Positions 11,185 through 23,319 of a stretch of 64,000 nucleotides of DNA are shown in pieces. Source of the stretch: Chelonoidis abingdonii (taxonomy: Eukaryota; Chordata; Testudines; Testudinidae). The translations under genes were made by a program, and so were the position numbers. Under the pieces are notes generated by a model. The model was not told the origin of the DNA and made no database searches. It worked only from the letters and a program-made list of their open reading frames with translations. Location: positions 73,986,463 through 74,050,462 of the forward strand of contig NC_133773.1 in the NCBI RefSeq assembly GCF_003597395.2. Direction: 5' to 3'. Each line of letters begins with the position of its first letter. Positions within the stretch are counted from its first letter, which is position 1.

Positions 11185-12320
11185 GCTGGGATCAATGGCA
11201 AAATGACCATTGGTTTCAGTGGTCCAAGATCAGGCCAGTAATCTCCCACCTTTGGAAATGTCACAAAAATGCTTTTGCAAAACACAAGAGTTTGCATGCT
11301 AACATTTGCCAGTGAGCTTAGAAGAGGTCTCCTTATCAAGCCACTTTCTATCTGAGGCTTTAACAAGACTGAATTATAATGTAAACCTGCCAATTACATT
11401 AATTTAACTTATTTTCTTCAGCAGTCAAAGGTGTTTCAAGAGTCTATTAGTGAATGGAAACTGCTGCCTGATGCAAAGGCAGGAACAGAATGCATTTAGA
11501 GATCTAGTAATGACACACAAATTGGAACATTGGTAGCATGCTGAGCAGAGTCAGCACTTGGGGTTTAGCAAGAGACTAGCTTGATTTAAGAAGAACTACT
11601 TTAAGATGTAATTTAATAGCAGTTCAGAGATGAGATTTTGATTTTAATTTTTTGTCATTTTTATTCCAATATAATGTAAGCCATCTGACTGCCACAGGCC
11701 GCAAAATTAAGTGCTGAAACATGCCAATTTTTTATGACATTTAATTAATTCCTATGCCCAGTTGATGTTCTTGCAGTAAGAAAGACATCTGATGGGAACA
11801 GTTCTATGTTTAATTTTCTCCAGTGTAAAAGATTACATTTGTGGAATGGCTAATTTAGAGTGTCCATTGCCAAACCAACACTCTGATACTCACGAAAATA
11901 TTCTAATGCAATACTTTCTTTGTAAATTTGGGTTATTCTATTAAAGCCTTCGAGGTTTTGACATTGCAGAAAGCAACTCCAGCATTGATTTGCATAATGT
12001 CCATGGAATATGTAGTTTTATTGTATTTTATCACAAGTCAACACAGCCCAAAATACACTTTTAAACTGTCTGCTTCTTACTGTGTTGAAGTATTTATCAA
12101 AAACCTTGAAATATGATCAGAAATGGAACAGGGTTATCAGGTTTCACCATAGTACATAGATGACTTGACAGTATGGTAGAATGTATACAAAGATTTGGTG
12201 TTAAAGCTGACAAAAGCCTTTTTAATCTATTGATTTCACTGTAAAAAAAAAATTGAAACTGTAAAAGCTAATTTTTTGTCAGCACATGTATACCCATTGA
12301 GGGACACATTTAATTTGCAG
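11185..12320. other. Unannotated intronic sequence
   Basis: AT-rich, no recognisable gene or repeat ends. Confidence 0.5.
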
Positions 12321-12327
12321 CATGTGG

Positions 12328-12368
12328 CAGAAATATCAAGTTCATCTCAGGAACATGTCTATCAACAA
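12328..12368 (+). repeat. Unclassified dispersed repeat, copy B
   Basis: Inverted partner of 9571-9611, with two mismatches in 41 bp. Flanking sequence does not align convincingly beyond this core by eye. Confidence 0.7.
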
Positions 12369-12379
12369 TGTAACATTGC

Positions 12380-13055
12380 TTTCATTTTTATTTCAAAAAC
12401 ATGGATAATGGCCATACATGCAAATTACTTTATATGTTTAAATCTGACTTCTCTGTTTTTAATACACTTCAGTGCAATGGAGCACACACAACTTTTGTCA
12501 GTATCCATGCAGAGTGTCTCCCAAATTAAATCAAGTCCTCATTGGACCTCCACAAAACATACTTGTTTTTGATATAGTTTACTTATTATATTTTAAATGC
12601 TTATGATATAGTGCTCTTACAATTCAAAGTAAATGCTTCCTTCTTGCATCATTGCCAACTCCAAGTGGTCAGGACTTGAGTTGGACTCCGTATATTAAAT
12701 TAGATACAAAATATTTAATACTTTTGGGGTTCTTTATTAGCCTGGCTTCCTGAACATTTAAGGGGTCACCTTCTCAAGCTTTTCTCCATAATCATGAATG
12801 GTATAAAATTACTTCCTTTCAAAAAGGAAAGCTGAGAGTCTGATGCAGTCACCTGACTCCAGAAGCTGGCACTTTAAATAAAAACAAATATTATTACATT
12901 GAATTCTTGCTACAAATTCTGTCAGCAGGGCAAAGATGCCTGAGGAGAAACTTGCTTGGCATGCTGGAGGAAATCTTGACTCCTGTTTTGGTTTCTTCCT
13001 TTCTTTTGTTTTCTGTTTGATGCTTTTCTATGTGTAAACTACTTATAGGGCCCCA
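12380..13055. other. Unannotated intronic sequence
   Basis: No gene or repeat boundary recognised. Confidence 0.5.
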
Positions 13056-13059
13056 ATCG

Positions 13060-13240
13060 CTATCCTCAGAGCACCTCACAATCTTTTGTGTGTTTTATCC
13101 TCATAACGTCCCTTTTGAAGTACGCTCATATCCATTTTTATGGATACAGAGAGACTAAGTTTGCCTAAAGTAACATGGGTTGTCTGCCTTTGAACACTGA
13201 ACTGAAACTTGGTTTCCCAAGTCCCAGGCTCCTTCTTTCC
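13060..13240 (-). repeat. tRNA/MIR-like SINE, minus strand
   Basis: The order cctcacaatcttttgtg, atcctcataacgtccc, ggatacagagagactaag and ttggtttcccaagtcccagg follows the reverse complement of a tRNA-derived SINE from tail to head. It is diverged and lacks visible TSDs. Confidence 0.65.
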
Positions 13241-13639
13241 TATCTCCACCTTACTTTCCTGATCCTGCCAGGATTATACACATTTTAATTCTTATTTGGA
13301 CACCAAAATTAGTGGCTTGATTTTCAAAATACTTAGCACACAAACACTGCCAAATCACTTGCAATTTGTAAAAATAATCGATTTTCAGAAATGTATCAAG
13401 AAAATTCAAGTAGTTGCCATACTCTTCTAGTACCATTTAAACAATCAACGATGTTGTCAAGGTTCCTTCCCCACTCTGAACTTTAGGGTACAAATGTGGG
13501 AACCTGCATGGACACTTCTAAGATTAATTACTAGCTTAGATCTGGTAACTCTGCCACCATTGAGAAATTTCAGTGTCTGGATCACTTCTTGTCCCCTTCA
13601 AAATCTTCTCCTCCCTGGGTGGCCTTGAGGGACTTCACC

Positions 13640-13793
13640 AATTCCCTGGCAAGTCCAGATCCAAACCCCTTGGATCTTAAAACAAGGAGAAATTAACCAT
13701 CCCCCCTCCTTTCCCCCACCAATCCCTGGCGAGTCCAGATCCAAACCCCTTGGATCTTAAAACAAGGAGAAATTAACCATCCCCCCTCCTTTC
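13640..13793. repeat. 80-bp tandem duplication inside the LTR
   Basis: The string ccaaaccccttggatcttaa occurs at 13661 and again at 13741, a period of 80 bp, and the surrounding unit is nearly identical. The second unit runs into the N block. The homologous LTR at 45.8 kb has a single unit (ccaaactcttggatcataaa). Confidence 0.9.
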
Positions 13794-14109
13794 NNNNNNN
13801 NNNNNNNNNNNNNNNNNNNNNNNNNNNNNNNNNNNNNNNNNNNNNNNNNNNNNNNNNNNNNNNNNNNNNNNNNNNNNNNNNNNNNNNNNNNNNNNNNNNN
13901 NNNNNNNNNNNNNNNNNNNNNNNNNNNNNNNNNNNNNNNNNNNNNNNNNNNNNNNNNNNNNNNNNNNNNNNNNNNNNNNNNNNNNNNNNNNNNNNNNNNN
14001 NNNNNNNNNNNNNNNNNNNNNNNNNNNNNNNNNNNNNNNNNNNNNNNNNNNNNNNNNNNNNNNNNNNNNNNNNNNNNNNNNNNNNNNNNNNNNNNNNNNN
14101 NNNNNNNNN
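13794..14109. other. Assembly gap (316 N)
   Basis: A run of N inside the solo LTR. The two ORFs reported through it are artefacts of translating N as open codons. A single N also occurs at 1215. Confidence 0.99.
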
Positions 14110-14275
14110 CACCCAAAACAAAGAGCACAAACAAAGACTTCCCTCCACCAAGATTTGAAAGTATCTTGTCCCCTTATTGGTCCTCTGGTCAGATGTCAGC
14201 CAGGTTTACTGAGCTTCTTAACCCTTTACAGGTAAAAGAGGCATTAACCCTTAACTATCTGTTTATGACAGATGT

Positions 14276-15255
14276 GAACTGTGGAGGTCCAGTCAGTATA
14301 GTACTTGTTCTTGGCACTGTGATTAGAGAATGTTTGTTTGGTTTTGTGCTATACTGTTGATGTTGAGAACTTTTTCAAGAGAGATGAAATGCTGTCTTAT
14401 ATAAAACTGCTATTTAAAAATTGTTATAGCAATACAGCATGGTGAAGAAAAATTAGTATTCAGTCATCACCCACCACATAAACACATTACTCATCTGCAC
14501 GTCCAAGAATCACTCAGATTTTCATAAACACATTTTGGTACTGTTCATCAAGAATCTTACTAGAGTATGCTGAAAAGTGTGGAGGGGGAAAAGCTTTGAT
14601 ATGTAAATATTCTAAGCGCAGCTACTGTGAGAAATGGAACTTGCTGCCAATAAACACAATAGCAACAATGCCACTGAATTCCCCTTTAACCCTCCTCATA
14701 TTTTTCTGCTTTAAAAATAATTACTGAATCAAGTAGCTATTAACAACATAATGAAATATTAAAATAACATTGGAGATTCAATTCTAAACTTTATGAAGTT
14801 AGAAAATTCAGTCTGTGGACTTTTCCTTAGCTCATGCAATTGTATCTCTACACTATCCTCAGGTCCAAGAAGAGGCATGTACAATGTTATGAGATAAATT
14901 AAGGCTTTTTATACTATGTGTTCTCTAGCTCCTCTGGGTTTGTTAGACAATCATGTTATTTTAAAGTAGCTTTGTTAAATTTCTTACTGTTTTCATTTAG
15001 ATTTATAAGAATAGATCTCTCTTCAGGCTTTGAAAGACAGATCAGTGGTGGAGCCAGGTTTTTCAACCAGAAGTCAATGGGTCATAGGTGGTGCCATATG
15101 CCTCCTCCCCCGCCCCTCCTTCTATAGACTTCACCAAGGAACAGAGTTGTTTTCAGTAGGGAGATGTAATACCTGAGTTGGAGACCTGTACAGCTGACTG
15201 AAGCAGGTGTGGGGAGCTCACTTAGGTATAGCAGTTACAATACACTTCAATACTA
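14276..15255. other. Unannotated intronic sequence
   Basis: No gene, RNA or repeat boundary recognised. Confidence 0.5.
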
Positions 15256-15259
15256 CTTC

Positions 15260-15400
15260 AGAGGAAGGATGGTCCAGTGGTTAGGGTGCTAGCCTGGGAT
15301 TTGAGCCCCACTGTTGTGAAGATGAATACATTAAAGATTGTGAGGTGCTCAGATACTGTGCTGCTGATGGGGGTCAAATAAGTAGCTTAGATATAATTTT
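15260..15400 (+). repeat. tRNA-derived SINE
   Basis: The head reads ggtccagtggttagggtgct (A-box-like) followed by agcctgggatttgagcccca. The tail has acattaaagattgtgaggtgc and tcagatactgtg, the CR1/MIR-like 3' end typical of reptile SINEs. Confidence 0.75.
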
Positions 15401-15409
15401 CAGACCTGC

Positions 15410-16170
15410 AGCATGTGCTCATTCTAGGTACCAGTCTGAGTGGGAGTAGGTGCACATGGAGGAGCCCTGATATTGCACCACCCTACTCATCAGTGACCCT
15501 TTTTGGCTCTGAATACTGCTGACTGCACCAGTCAACCTATTCTCAACAACTGGAGAACACACGAATCAACTTTCAGGCTGCCTTCATATGCCCTCTTTCT
15601 ACCCTTGCATGCACACACAGAAGGTGCCAGGCCTTATTTATATGATACTGTAATTGAAACTGCCATAGGTTTTTCCATTGAGGAGATAATAGATCCTGTT
15701 ACAATTTCAAAGTGAATATAAAGCATTGCCAGAAGTATGTTGGAGATGTTTTCAACATGCACCAAAGGGTACCAAAGCTCAGGATTTTTCCCAATGATCC
15801 TTGGCATACTCATGAAGCCCTGCAATATGGAGTAAACGAAAGGTTCACAAATTCCTTTACCCAATAACTATAGCATCTTAACCAAATAGACAGTACCACT
15901 CTAAATGTCAGTGCATGCTGATAGCTCTTAATCCATGGATTTCAATGTATACTATTAGGGATCTTCTAAAAATTGATACGATCAGTCATGAGTCTAATGT
16001 GCAAATAGAGATTTAGGGAGCTTTAATTCATAAGTTACTGCATCATTAATTTGCTGCGTCAATGGGAAATGTTTTTAAAATTCATATAGTACTGAGTATG
16101 CACAACTATTGCATGTGCTAATATTCCTTTTGAAAATATAAAGTGGAAAGAAAGGGCATAAGACTTCACT
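15410..16170. other. Unannotated intronic sequence
   Basis: No gene or repeat boundary recognised. Confidence 0.5.
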
Positions 16171-16174
16171 AATT

Positions 16175-16285
16175 CTTTCTGTGCCTCCATTTTTAAATTT
16201 GTAAAATGGAGATAATACTTTCCTGATAGGAGTATTCAGGCTAAATGAATTGATTTTTATAAAGTGCTTTGAATGAGAGTTCATG
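16175..16285 (+). repeat. MIR-like SINE 3' fragment
   Basis: Contains tgtgcctccatttttaaatt, tgtaaaatggagataatac and ataaagtgctttgaatg in the order of a MIR/SINE tail. The tRNA head is missing. Confidence 0.55.
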
Positions 16286-16289
16286 AATA

Positions 16290-17575
16290 CAGTATTGTTA
16301 TAATTGCACGGTAGATATAAAAAACACATGCACACACAAAAACCTTCACTCTGCAGACTAACTGAGGAAATAAGTGCCTTTACTTTTATTCCCTATCTCA
16401 ACCTAAGACTTCTTTCCTGGGGCCAAATTTTAAAGTTAACGGGAATCTGCTTGAATAAAAATTGGGTAGGGACCTCAAGAGTTCATCTCATATCTTTTGT
16501 GAGGTGGCTGCTAATTTAAAAAAAATCCTTTCTCCTGGAGTGAATTGGGGAGGTATGAAGGATTGGGGGTATAGCTTGTGCAGTGTACCACAGTCTGAGG
16601 AGGAAGAGACAATGTTTTCATCTCTCCTGAACAGTGCTAAAATCAGAGCATGCTCTCTGGCTGCTCTTTCAATACTCGGGGAGGGAGAGAATCAGATCAG
16701 GCAAAAGCATGAGTGCAAGTGAAGCCTTAGTATAGAAGCACCACCAGGGGCCCAAATGGTGCGGAAGAAATTGAGGTAGAGGGGATGAGGAGCTTGGGTG
16801 GCTTGTGACTTCATGGAGGCAGAAGATCGTGTCCTGTAACTAGTAAGGAAAAAGTAACTCTGATCAGGTGTGAGAGAGGTAGGCAGCAGAGCTGCTGCAG
16901 TTGCTGGCTCTTTAGGTGGAAGGAAAAGAGAGTGGAAGGGCAGGCTACTTGCTCACTTTCAGAAGGAGTTAGGGAGCAGTGGTGGCAGCGGAACTTTATT
17001 TGTTGTATGAGAGGGAAAGGGATTCAAACCGGTTAGCTGTTTGGCTGATTTTATTGTTGTCAGCACTGGTCTTTTTGGGGGCAGGGATGAGGGGGAATGT
17101 GACTGCCAGTACCATCTCTTTCACTTATCATGGGTACCAAGATATGAACTGATACTTGTGTTACTGCTTTCTTTCATTCCTATAGATCTGTATCTTAGAA
17201 GTCTTTCCCCTCATATCTCTTCCAGTCACAAAAGGATGATATAATCTTTCATTTCTCCCCATTTAAAAAGTGAAAACATTATCACTGCTTAGCAAATAGT
17301 AGCCAAATTAGGAAGAGATGATTGAACTGTGGTAGCTGGATGTACCCCCAGATGGGGCTCCTCTGATTGACTGTGTTAAGAAGAATTACATTCCTCTGGA
17401 AGTTGCTATGTAGATTCAGCTGACTCATTGCAGCAGGTGTGGTTTGTTAAGTTCTCTACTGTTCAGAGAAACCTGGGGAGAGAAGGAAGTTAAGAATTGG
17501 CTGGTTTGGGGAGAAAGCCTAGGCTGAAGGTTAAGATTTTTGAGTTACCAGCAGGTAAGTTGTGAGTTTGAACTT
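16290..17575. other. Unannotated intronic sequence
   Basis: The part from 16740 to 17100 is richer in purines (ggag, gagagg) but shows no element ends. No exon recognised. Confidence 0.45.
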
Positions 17576-17581
17576 ATACAG

Positions 17582-18165
17582 CAGGAGTGGGCAAACTTTT
17601 TGGCCCGAAGGCCACATATGGGTACAGAGATTGTATGGGTGGGAGGGGGGGGGCATGAATGATCATGAAATTGGGGGATGGGGTGGTGACAGAAATGAAG
17701 AGTTCAGGGTGCAGGAGGGAGTTGGGGTATGTGGGGATGCAGGCTCTGGGGTGGGGGTGAGGGTTTGGGGTGCAGGAAAGTGCTCTGGGTTGGGGCCAGG
17801 GGTTTAGAGGGCAGGAGGAGGATCAGGGCTGGGTTGGGAGTTGGGGTGTGGGAGGGGGTCAGAGGTGCAGGCTGCAGGCAGTGCTTACTTCAAGCAGCTC
17901 CCAGAAGGAGTGGCATGTTTCCCCTCTGGCTCCTACGTGGAAGTACAGCCAGGAGCTTCTGCGTGCTGCCCCATCCGCAGGTGCCACTCCTGCAGCTCCC
18001 ATTGGCCACAGTTCCCAACCAATGGGATCTGTGAGGGCCGCAATTGGGGTGAAGGCAGTGTAGGAGCCGGAAGGGGGATATACCACCACTTCCGGGAGCT
18101 GTGGGGAGCCACATCATGGTTGGAGCAGGGTCGGCACGCCAGATTTTCCTGTGTTGCATCAAAGC
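17582..18165 (+). mobile_element. hAT-type nonautonomous element, 3'-truncated
   Basis: It starts caggagtgggcaaacttttt and continues ggcccgaaggccaca, the terminus of a common turtle hAT MITE. The interior is G-rich simple-like sequence (ggtgcaggagggagttgggg repeats) and then cagctcccattggccac. The expected right end and a second ttatacag are not seen. The overlapping ORFs at 17562-18399 on both strands derive from this GC-rich interior and have no protein domain. Confidence 0.75.
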
Positions 18166-18174
18166 CATAACTGA

Positions 18175-21100
18175 GTTACAAGAGAACAGATGTGCATCTG
18201 CAACCATGAACTTTACACTTGAATCTGGACCTGAGAGAGCTTCCTGATTAAACATTTTTGTCAAAACCAATACATTTCTACGTAACATTTTTGGTTTTAA
18301 CAAAATAATATTCAAGGCAAAAAAATCAAAATATTTTTGATCAACTTTACAACATACCCTAAAATGTAATCCCTGGAAGCTGCTGACCCAATTTTCCATT
18401 CTGGATAAGATGGAGCTCTCAGATATCTGGTTAAATTGGTTGTGTGATTATAAAATGCCTGACAAACTCTAATGTTCAGGTAACTTGCCCCTAACCTCAG
18501 AACACTAATGACCAAATGTTAAGAAGAGAGCGTTAGAGAACAGTAATATATGGTTCAGGTTTACTAAAGAGGTGAGTTAAAGGAAAGAAGAGAGATTTGT
18601 TTGGGTGGAAAGTAAGGAGATGCTTTAGATAAGCTTTAGTTAGTTAATTTGTTAAAAAAAAAAAAATGCGAGTGATGCATTCTAATGTGTCTATTCAATG
18701 TACTGAGAGTACTCCTTAACTGAATTCCTTCTTCCAACATGGTCAATAGTATTGATGTGTCAGTAAGTTGTTTGGAAGTAAACTCTAAAGTAAGGTTACA
18801 AACCAGTTCCTCTTTTCATATCCCCATAAATCAGGAAATGCAAAAGTTAAGGTTAATGCAACTATATTTTTCACATGGTATTTTCAATTCCTATGTTTTT
18901 CCTTGTTAATTATGTAAGTTACTGTATTACTGTTTGTGATAAAATCCATACCATGAAAAACACATCATGACTGAATGAACATTGCTGCTGGAACCTTTAC
19001 TTTTGCTTTTCTGATTTTAAAACAATGTGACTGTAATGTAGCAGTAATAGGCCTAATATAATGTGTGTATCTTTAGAAAACTTCATGGTAATGAAATGAC
19101 CTGGAGTTTGGAATTTCCTAAATGGCTTTTAAAGGTTTTTCCTCTCATTTACATTTGGCCACATGATGTTCCTGCAGTGGTGCCCATAATATCTGAAACT
19201 AAAAATACATAAGTAATTGATTTACGTGTTTGTAAAAATTAAATAACCTTGAGTCATTCTGATTTGAAATCAAATGCTTCCCTTTTTGTTTGTTTCTACT
19301 AATGTAAATAGTGCAAGAAACCATAACTTTATATTGTAGCATAATGAATATATGGGACAGAAAATCTCAGGTGGTGAAGAAATTTGATATTAAATAAACT
19401 GGCTACAAATAGTCAAGCATTGTGTGTGTTTTGGCAACCTTTCATTAATTTTTTTACAGTGTTTTAAGAGGGACTATTTGATGGCATTTAGCATGATTTT
19501 TATTTTCTGGACGATTTTTTATTTCTAAGGTTCCAAAGATCAGTTCTCATACTGCTGCCTGCTGGTAATGGGTTGCAGTTATGAGCCTGATGTCACAACG
19601 TTTTGAGCAACTTCTGCTTGTGTCTGAGTGTCCTCAATATCTATTTAAGCTAATAGGGAACTGTATCTAAATTTGAAGGAAATAGTATTTGCTTGCAGAC
19701 AGGCAACTTGCTATCTCTTGATTAAACACAAGATGTGTACAAAATGTGGATAGGTACTGTAGGAATGCCTAATAGGGCGAGAACGTACTCCTGATATCCT
19801 GAGGGGAAAAAACAGTCTTATGCTTACCAGACAGTGCATTAAAGATTTTTGTTTTTGCATCTCTGCCACAAACTTCTTATTGTTCCCTGGAAAATTAGTT
19901 AACCTCTATATGCTGTATGTTAATTCAGAGGGTTGTTGAATCGAGTAATACTTACTGTTGCTTGGTGACTAGAAGTACAGATGAGTGGGGAGGGATGGTG
20001 TAGTCACCAAATATATACCCTCCTAGACAGAAGGCTACTGGCCACTCACAAGAATAACCTTGTATGCCAACTGTTTGAGATTTCAAAAAAGCCACTGATG
20101 AACATAACTTTAATCCAGCAGTGGCCTATATAGCAAATGTTGTGTGGATCTAGATCACTAAATCTAACGCTTATGTATCTGTAGCGTGCCTTTTATCTAA
20201 CAGAAAGCTGCTTCACTTTTCTTGATCTAGGAATTAAGAAGAGAAATGGACCACTCAGTTAGCTGGCAATTCAGATATAACCTTTTGGTTCCACTTGTCA
20301 GGCTAAACTGAAAGACATTTAAGTAGTGATAAGCCTACCAGATAGTGTTTAGTGATCAAACATGAAGGGGGAGAGAGTGAATGAGAGCATGCCAGTTAGG
20401 CTTCATCTTTCTCCATAGATGTGGTTTTCTCATCCAGCACTTTCAGAAAGTACAATATGTGTGCTGTACATAATCATACTATAGTCCCATGATTGGCAAG
20501 CTATCTTGTCATAACAGATGGAGTTTGTATGTGGAACTAGATAAGGACTGGGACCAGGCTTGAGTTTGGGCCTAGATTTCAAAATTCGATGTGATTGTGC
20601 TGACATTTAACGTGATGGTTTTGTGTGAGAATTTACCCAAAATATGCAGAAAGATAATTTTTGATGTTGATAGTTTCCCCATCCTGATCAGTAGAGCTTT
20701 GTGAAATTAATAGTTTCACTGTACTGTTACAGGAATGTCTGTCCTCATAAGATTGCAGCCATATCTGCACTGAAAAGGTAAAATAGGCTTCTTAAAATAT
20801 TGGATTTGACCAGGAACCAAAACTAGGGAGGTATTTGTGCAGCCAAGAATTTGAGTTCAACATTGAAGCTGTCCAGAAATTTCAGTGGATTGAATTATAG
20901 GTGCTGGTTTTGGTCTTTGACTACAATATGAATAAGAGCTATTGTGTATGACTTAGAGCTGAGCAAATAATTCACTTAATGAATTTCTTGTGTGTCCCTT
21001 CTTATGGAATTCTCAATTTTGATTTTTTTACTCTGTGGATTGATTATGAACAGGTAATTGTAAGCATTTGAAATTTTTAGCTCTGTTCTTTAGTTGTTGC

Positions 21101-22365
21101 TGGTCGTATAAAGCCCATTACTGATTGGACTATTATAACTCTTTTATAACCAGGAGGAAATCTTGAAGGAAATGGGACTCTGAATCTCTCAATCAGAGGT
21201 AGCAGTTAAAAGAGAGAGTAGAAAAATAAAATGGGGGGATTCTAGAAGAAGTTTAAATCTTTTTTTTCTTTTTGAGCTACACAAGATATAATTGCTAAAA
21301 AGAAAATTATTTTAACACTTATTGACTGGCCACAGAGTTTAAATTTAGTATTTTATATAAATGTGATAAAAGAATAATAGATGGACCTGGTTGTGAAAAG
21401 TGCAATCGGATCTTCATCTGACACCTTTAATTGCCTTTGTGTCAGTGCTTTGGTAAGTAGTTTTGGGAAAATCTATTTTATTGTATCTCTGCTGTATTAT
21501 CTAGTGTCTCATCTCCTATAACTAAATACTCACGTGAGTGATATCATGTTTCTTATCCATGATTATTGAGATGTTAATGTTAGACAAATAGCAAAGCAAC
21601 AAAAGCACATTTAAAGCAAATTCATTTTCAGGCCGAACAAAGTCACTGAAAGCTTTGTAGTATTCACCCAGCTACAGCAAGCGTAGAATATCTTTAGATA
21701 GATGAAACTTACCCAGACACTTAACTTTTTTTGTTTTGTACTGTTCTACATTGAATTTACTTCCTGCTTATGGCAGTATATCTATTTTCATTGAAGCTCA
21801 GTAAAATAGTCTTTAAATGAGAGCCTGAAAGTTTGATACATAACATTTTTTTAAAGGAATTTGTATTTCCATGATATTATCCACGTTAGCCTAAGAAGTT
21901 AATTCTAACTGTGTGCCTCCATTCAGTGAAATTAAAAATGAGTTAGATTCCTCAAAGAAACAAAACATTCAGATTTTCTTAATCACACTCCTTTTTTTGG
22001 TTCATCATAGTCTCTAATTGAACTAGATGCCAAATCTTCTTTAGAGGAGATGGCTCTTCTGAATCATGTAGTGTTTTATCAGGCCGGCATTCCACAGGGT
22101 TTGAGGTTAATATCAAAATCAAATGGTGAGGTGGACACCTAATGTAATGCTTCTGTGTGTTGACAGTTCCTCCTGGATCAAACTACTTAAAAATTTGCAG
22201 CTTACAGATACCAATTAGGTGTAACAAACAGCTGGAGTATAAAATATTCTGCAACCTTTGACAGTCAGCCAGAAACCAGATTCACATGCAGAAAGAGATT
22301 TAGACCTATTATAGTAGCAACTTAACTTTAGGTACACTTTTTTTCAAAAATTTGGCTGAAAAAAT
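18175..22365. other. Long unannotated intronic stretch
   Basis: About 4.2 kb with few ORFs and no recognised transposon ends, tRNA, exon or satellite. It is notably repeat-poor compared with the rest of the window. Confidence 0.5.
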
Positions 22366-22377
22366 AATAGCCTAAGG

Positions 22378-22670
22378 CAGTGTTTCCCAAACTTGGGTTG
22401 TCACTTGTGTAGGGAAAGCCCCTGGCGGGCCGGGCCGGTTTGTGTATCTGCCGCGTTCGCAGGTGCAGCCGATCGCGGCTCCCACTGGCCGCGGTTTGCT
22501 GCTCCAGGCCAGTGGGGGCAGCAGGAAGTGGCAGCCAGTATGTCCCTGGGCCCTTGCCGCTTCCAATAGCTAGGATTGGCTGGACTTGCGGACGCAGCAG
22601 GTAAACAAACTGGCCCAGCCAACCAGGGGCTTTCTCTACACAAGCAGCGTCCCAAGTTTGGGAAACATTG
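22378..22670. mobile_element. Palindromic hAT MITE with perfect 8-bp TSD
   Basis: 293 bp between gcctaagg at 22370-22377 and 22671-22678. The ends are cagtgtttcccaaacttggg and its complement cccaagtttgggaaacattg. The two halves pair over roughly the outer 110 bp on each side (for example agaaagcccctgg and cgttcgcaggtgcagcc have near-complements in the other arm). CAGTG termini and 8-bp TSD identify hAT. ORFs across it are by-products of high GC. Confidence 0.92.
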
Positions 22671-22678
22671 GCCTAAGG

Positions 22679-22775
22679 CACCAATCCTGCAAAGAATTAT
22701 GCACATGTTTAACCTCTAAGCACATTAGTAGTCATATTGAAGTCAACAGGTCTATGAATGTATATGTGTGTGCGC
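22679..22775. repeat. Fragment of a palindromic reptile repeat
   Basis: The series accaatcctgcaaagaatta, cacatgtttaacctctaagc and attgaagtcaacagg resembles one arm of an abundant turtle foldback repeat. The second arm is absent. Identification is from memory. Confidence 0.45.
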
Positions 22776-22789
22776 CAGATCACGCTTAA

Positions 22790-23185
22790 AATACTAATTT
22801 ATAAGCACTCATGGCTCATAAATTTCACTATAGATAGGTTAAAACAAAACAAGCCTTATATCATTAATTCCCAAGCTAATACTCATGCTCATTAATATCC
22901 AGGGTAGCTAGCAGGATCACATGTTCTTGATTTATAAAATAAGAACACCAACATAGAAGAGCTGCATACAGACTTCAGAATGTGCTGAAAACATTCATTG
23001 ACATGTACATTAGAGTATTTCAGTTACACATTGACAAAGAATGCCACATTATTTTTGTACCTTTTGAGGAGACAATTATCCATTTAAGATGACAGCAGAG
23101 GACTCTCAACCCCTTGAGATGAGAATTAAAAGCCCAACTTCTGTCAAAAGGTCTCAAGGGCGAACAGACCTTCCCTCCCACCTTC
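22790..23185. other. Unannotated intronic sequence
   Basis: No gene or repeat boundary recognised. Confidence 0.45.
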
Positions 23186-23189
23186 GGTG

Positions 23190-23310
23190 CCTCCAAGTAT
23201 GGACTGACTTCAGTGGGAGCGCTGGATGACAGTCAGCACTCTTAAAAATCAGGCCATTTACTTGGGTGTCTAAGTATTGGCTTAACTTAACATTAGGCAC
23301 CCATTTAAAA
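23190..23310. repeat. Dispersed repeat with ttaggcacc motifs
   Basis: Contains cttcagtgggagcgctggat, aaaaatcaggccatttact and acattaggcacccattt. Related motifs occur at 4750-4830 and 41200-41330. Probably a decayed miniature DNA transposon. Confidence 0.45.
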
Positions 23311-23319
23311 CATACAAAA

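Larger units (their letters stand above)
13455..14270. mobile_element. Solo LTR with 5-bp TSD (contains assembly gap)
   Basis: The element starts tgtcaaggttccttcccc and ends gtttatgaca (TG...CA). It is flanked by gatgt at 13450-13454 and 14271-14275. A second copy at 45574-46953 shares both ends, and after removal of its hAT insert is about 802 bp, against 816 bp here including the gap. No coding region or partner LTR is adjacent, so it is a solo LTR left by recombination. A 5-bp TSD fits Gypsy or some ERV groups; class cannot be decided without internal sequence. Confidence 0.85.

Noticed and set aside
13693..14151. Long minus-strand ORFs of 125-152 codons
   Set aside because: Almost entirely made of N translated as X; an artefact of the assembly gap.
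17841..18399. Overlapping ORFs of 76-169 codons on both strands
   Set aside because: They lie mostly in the GC-rich interior of a truncated hAT element; no domain, no splice context, and frames overlap freely.
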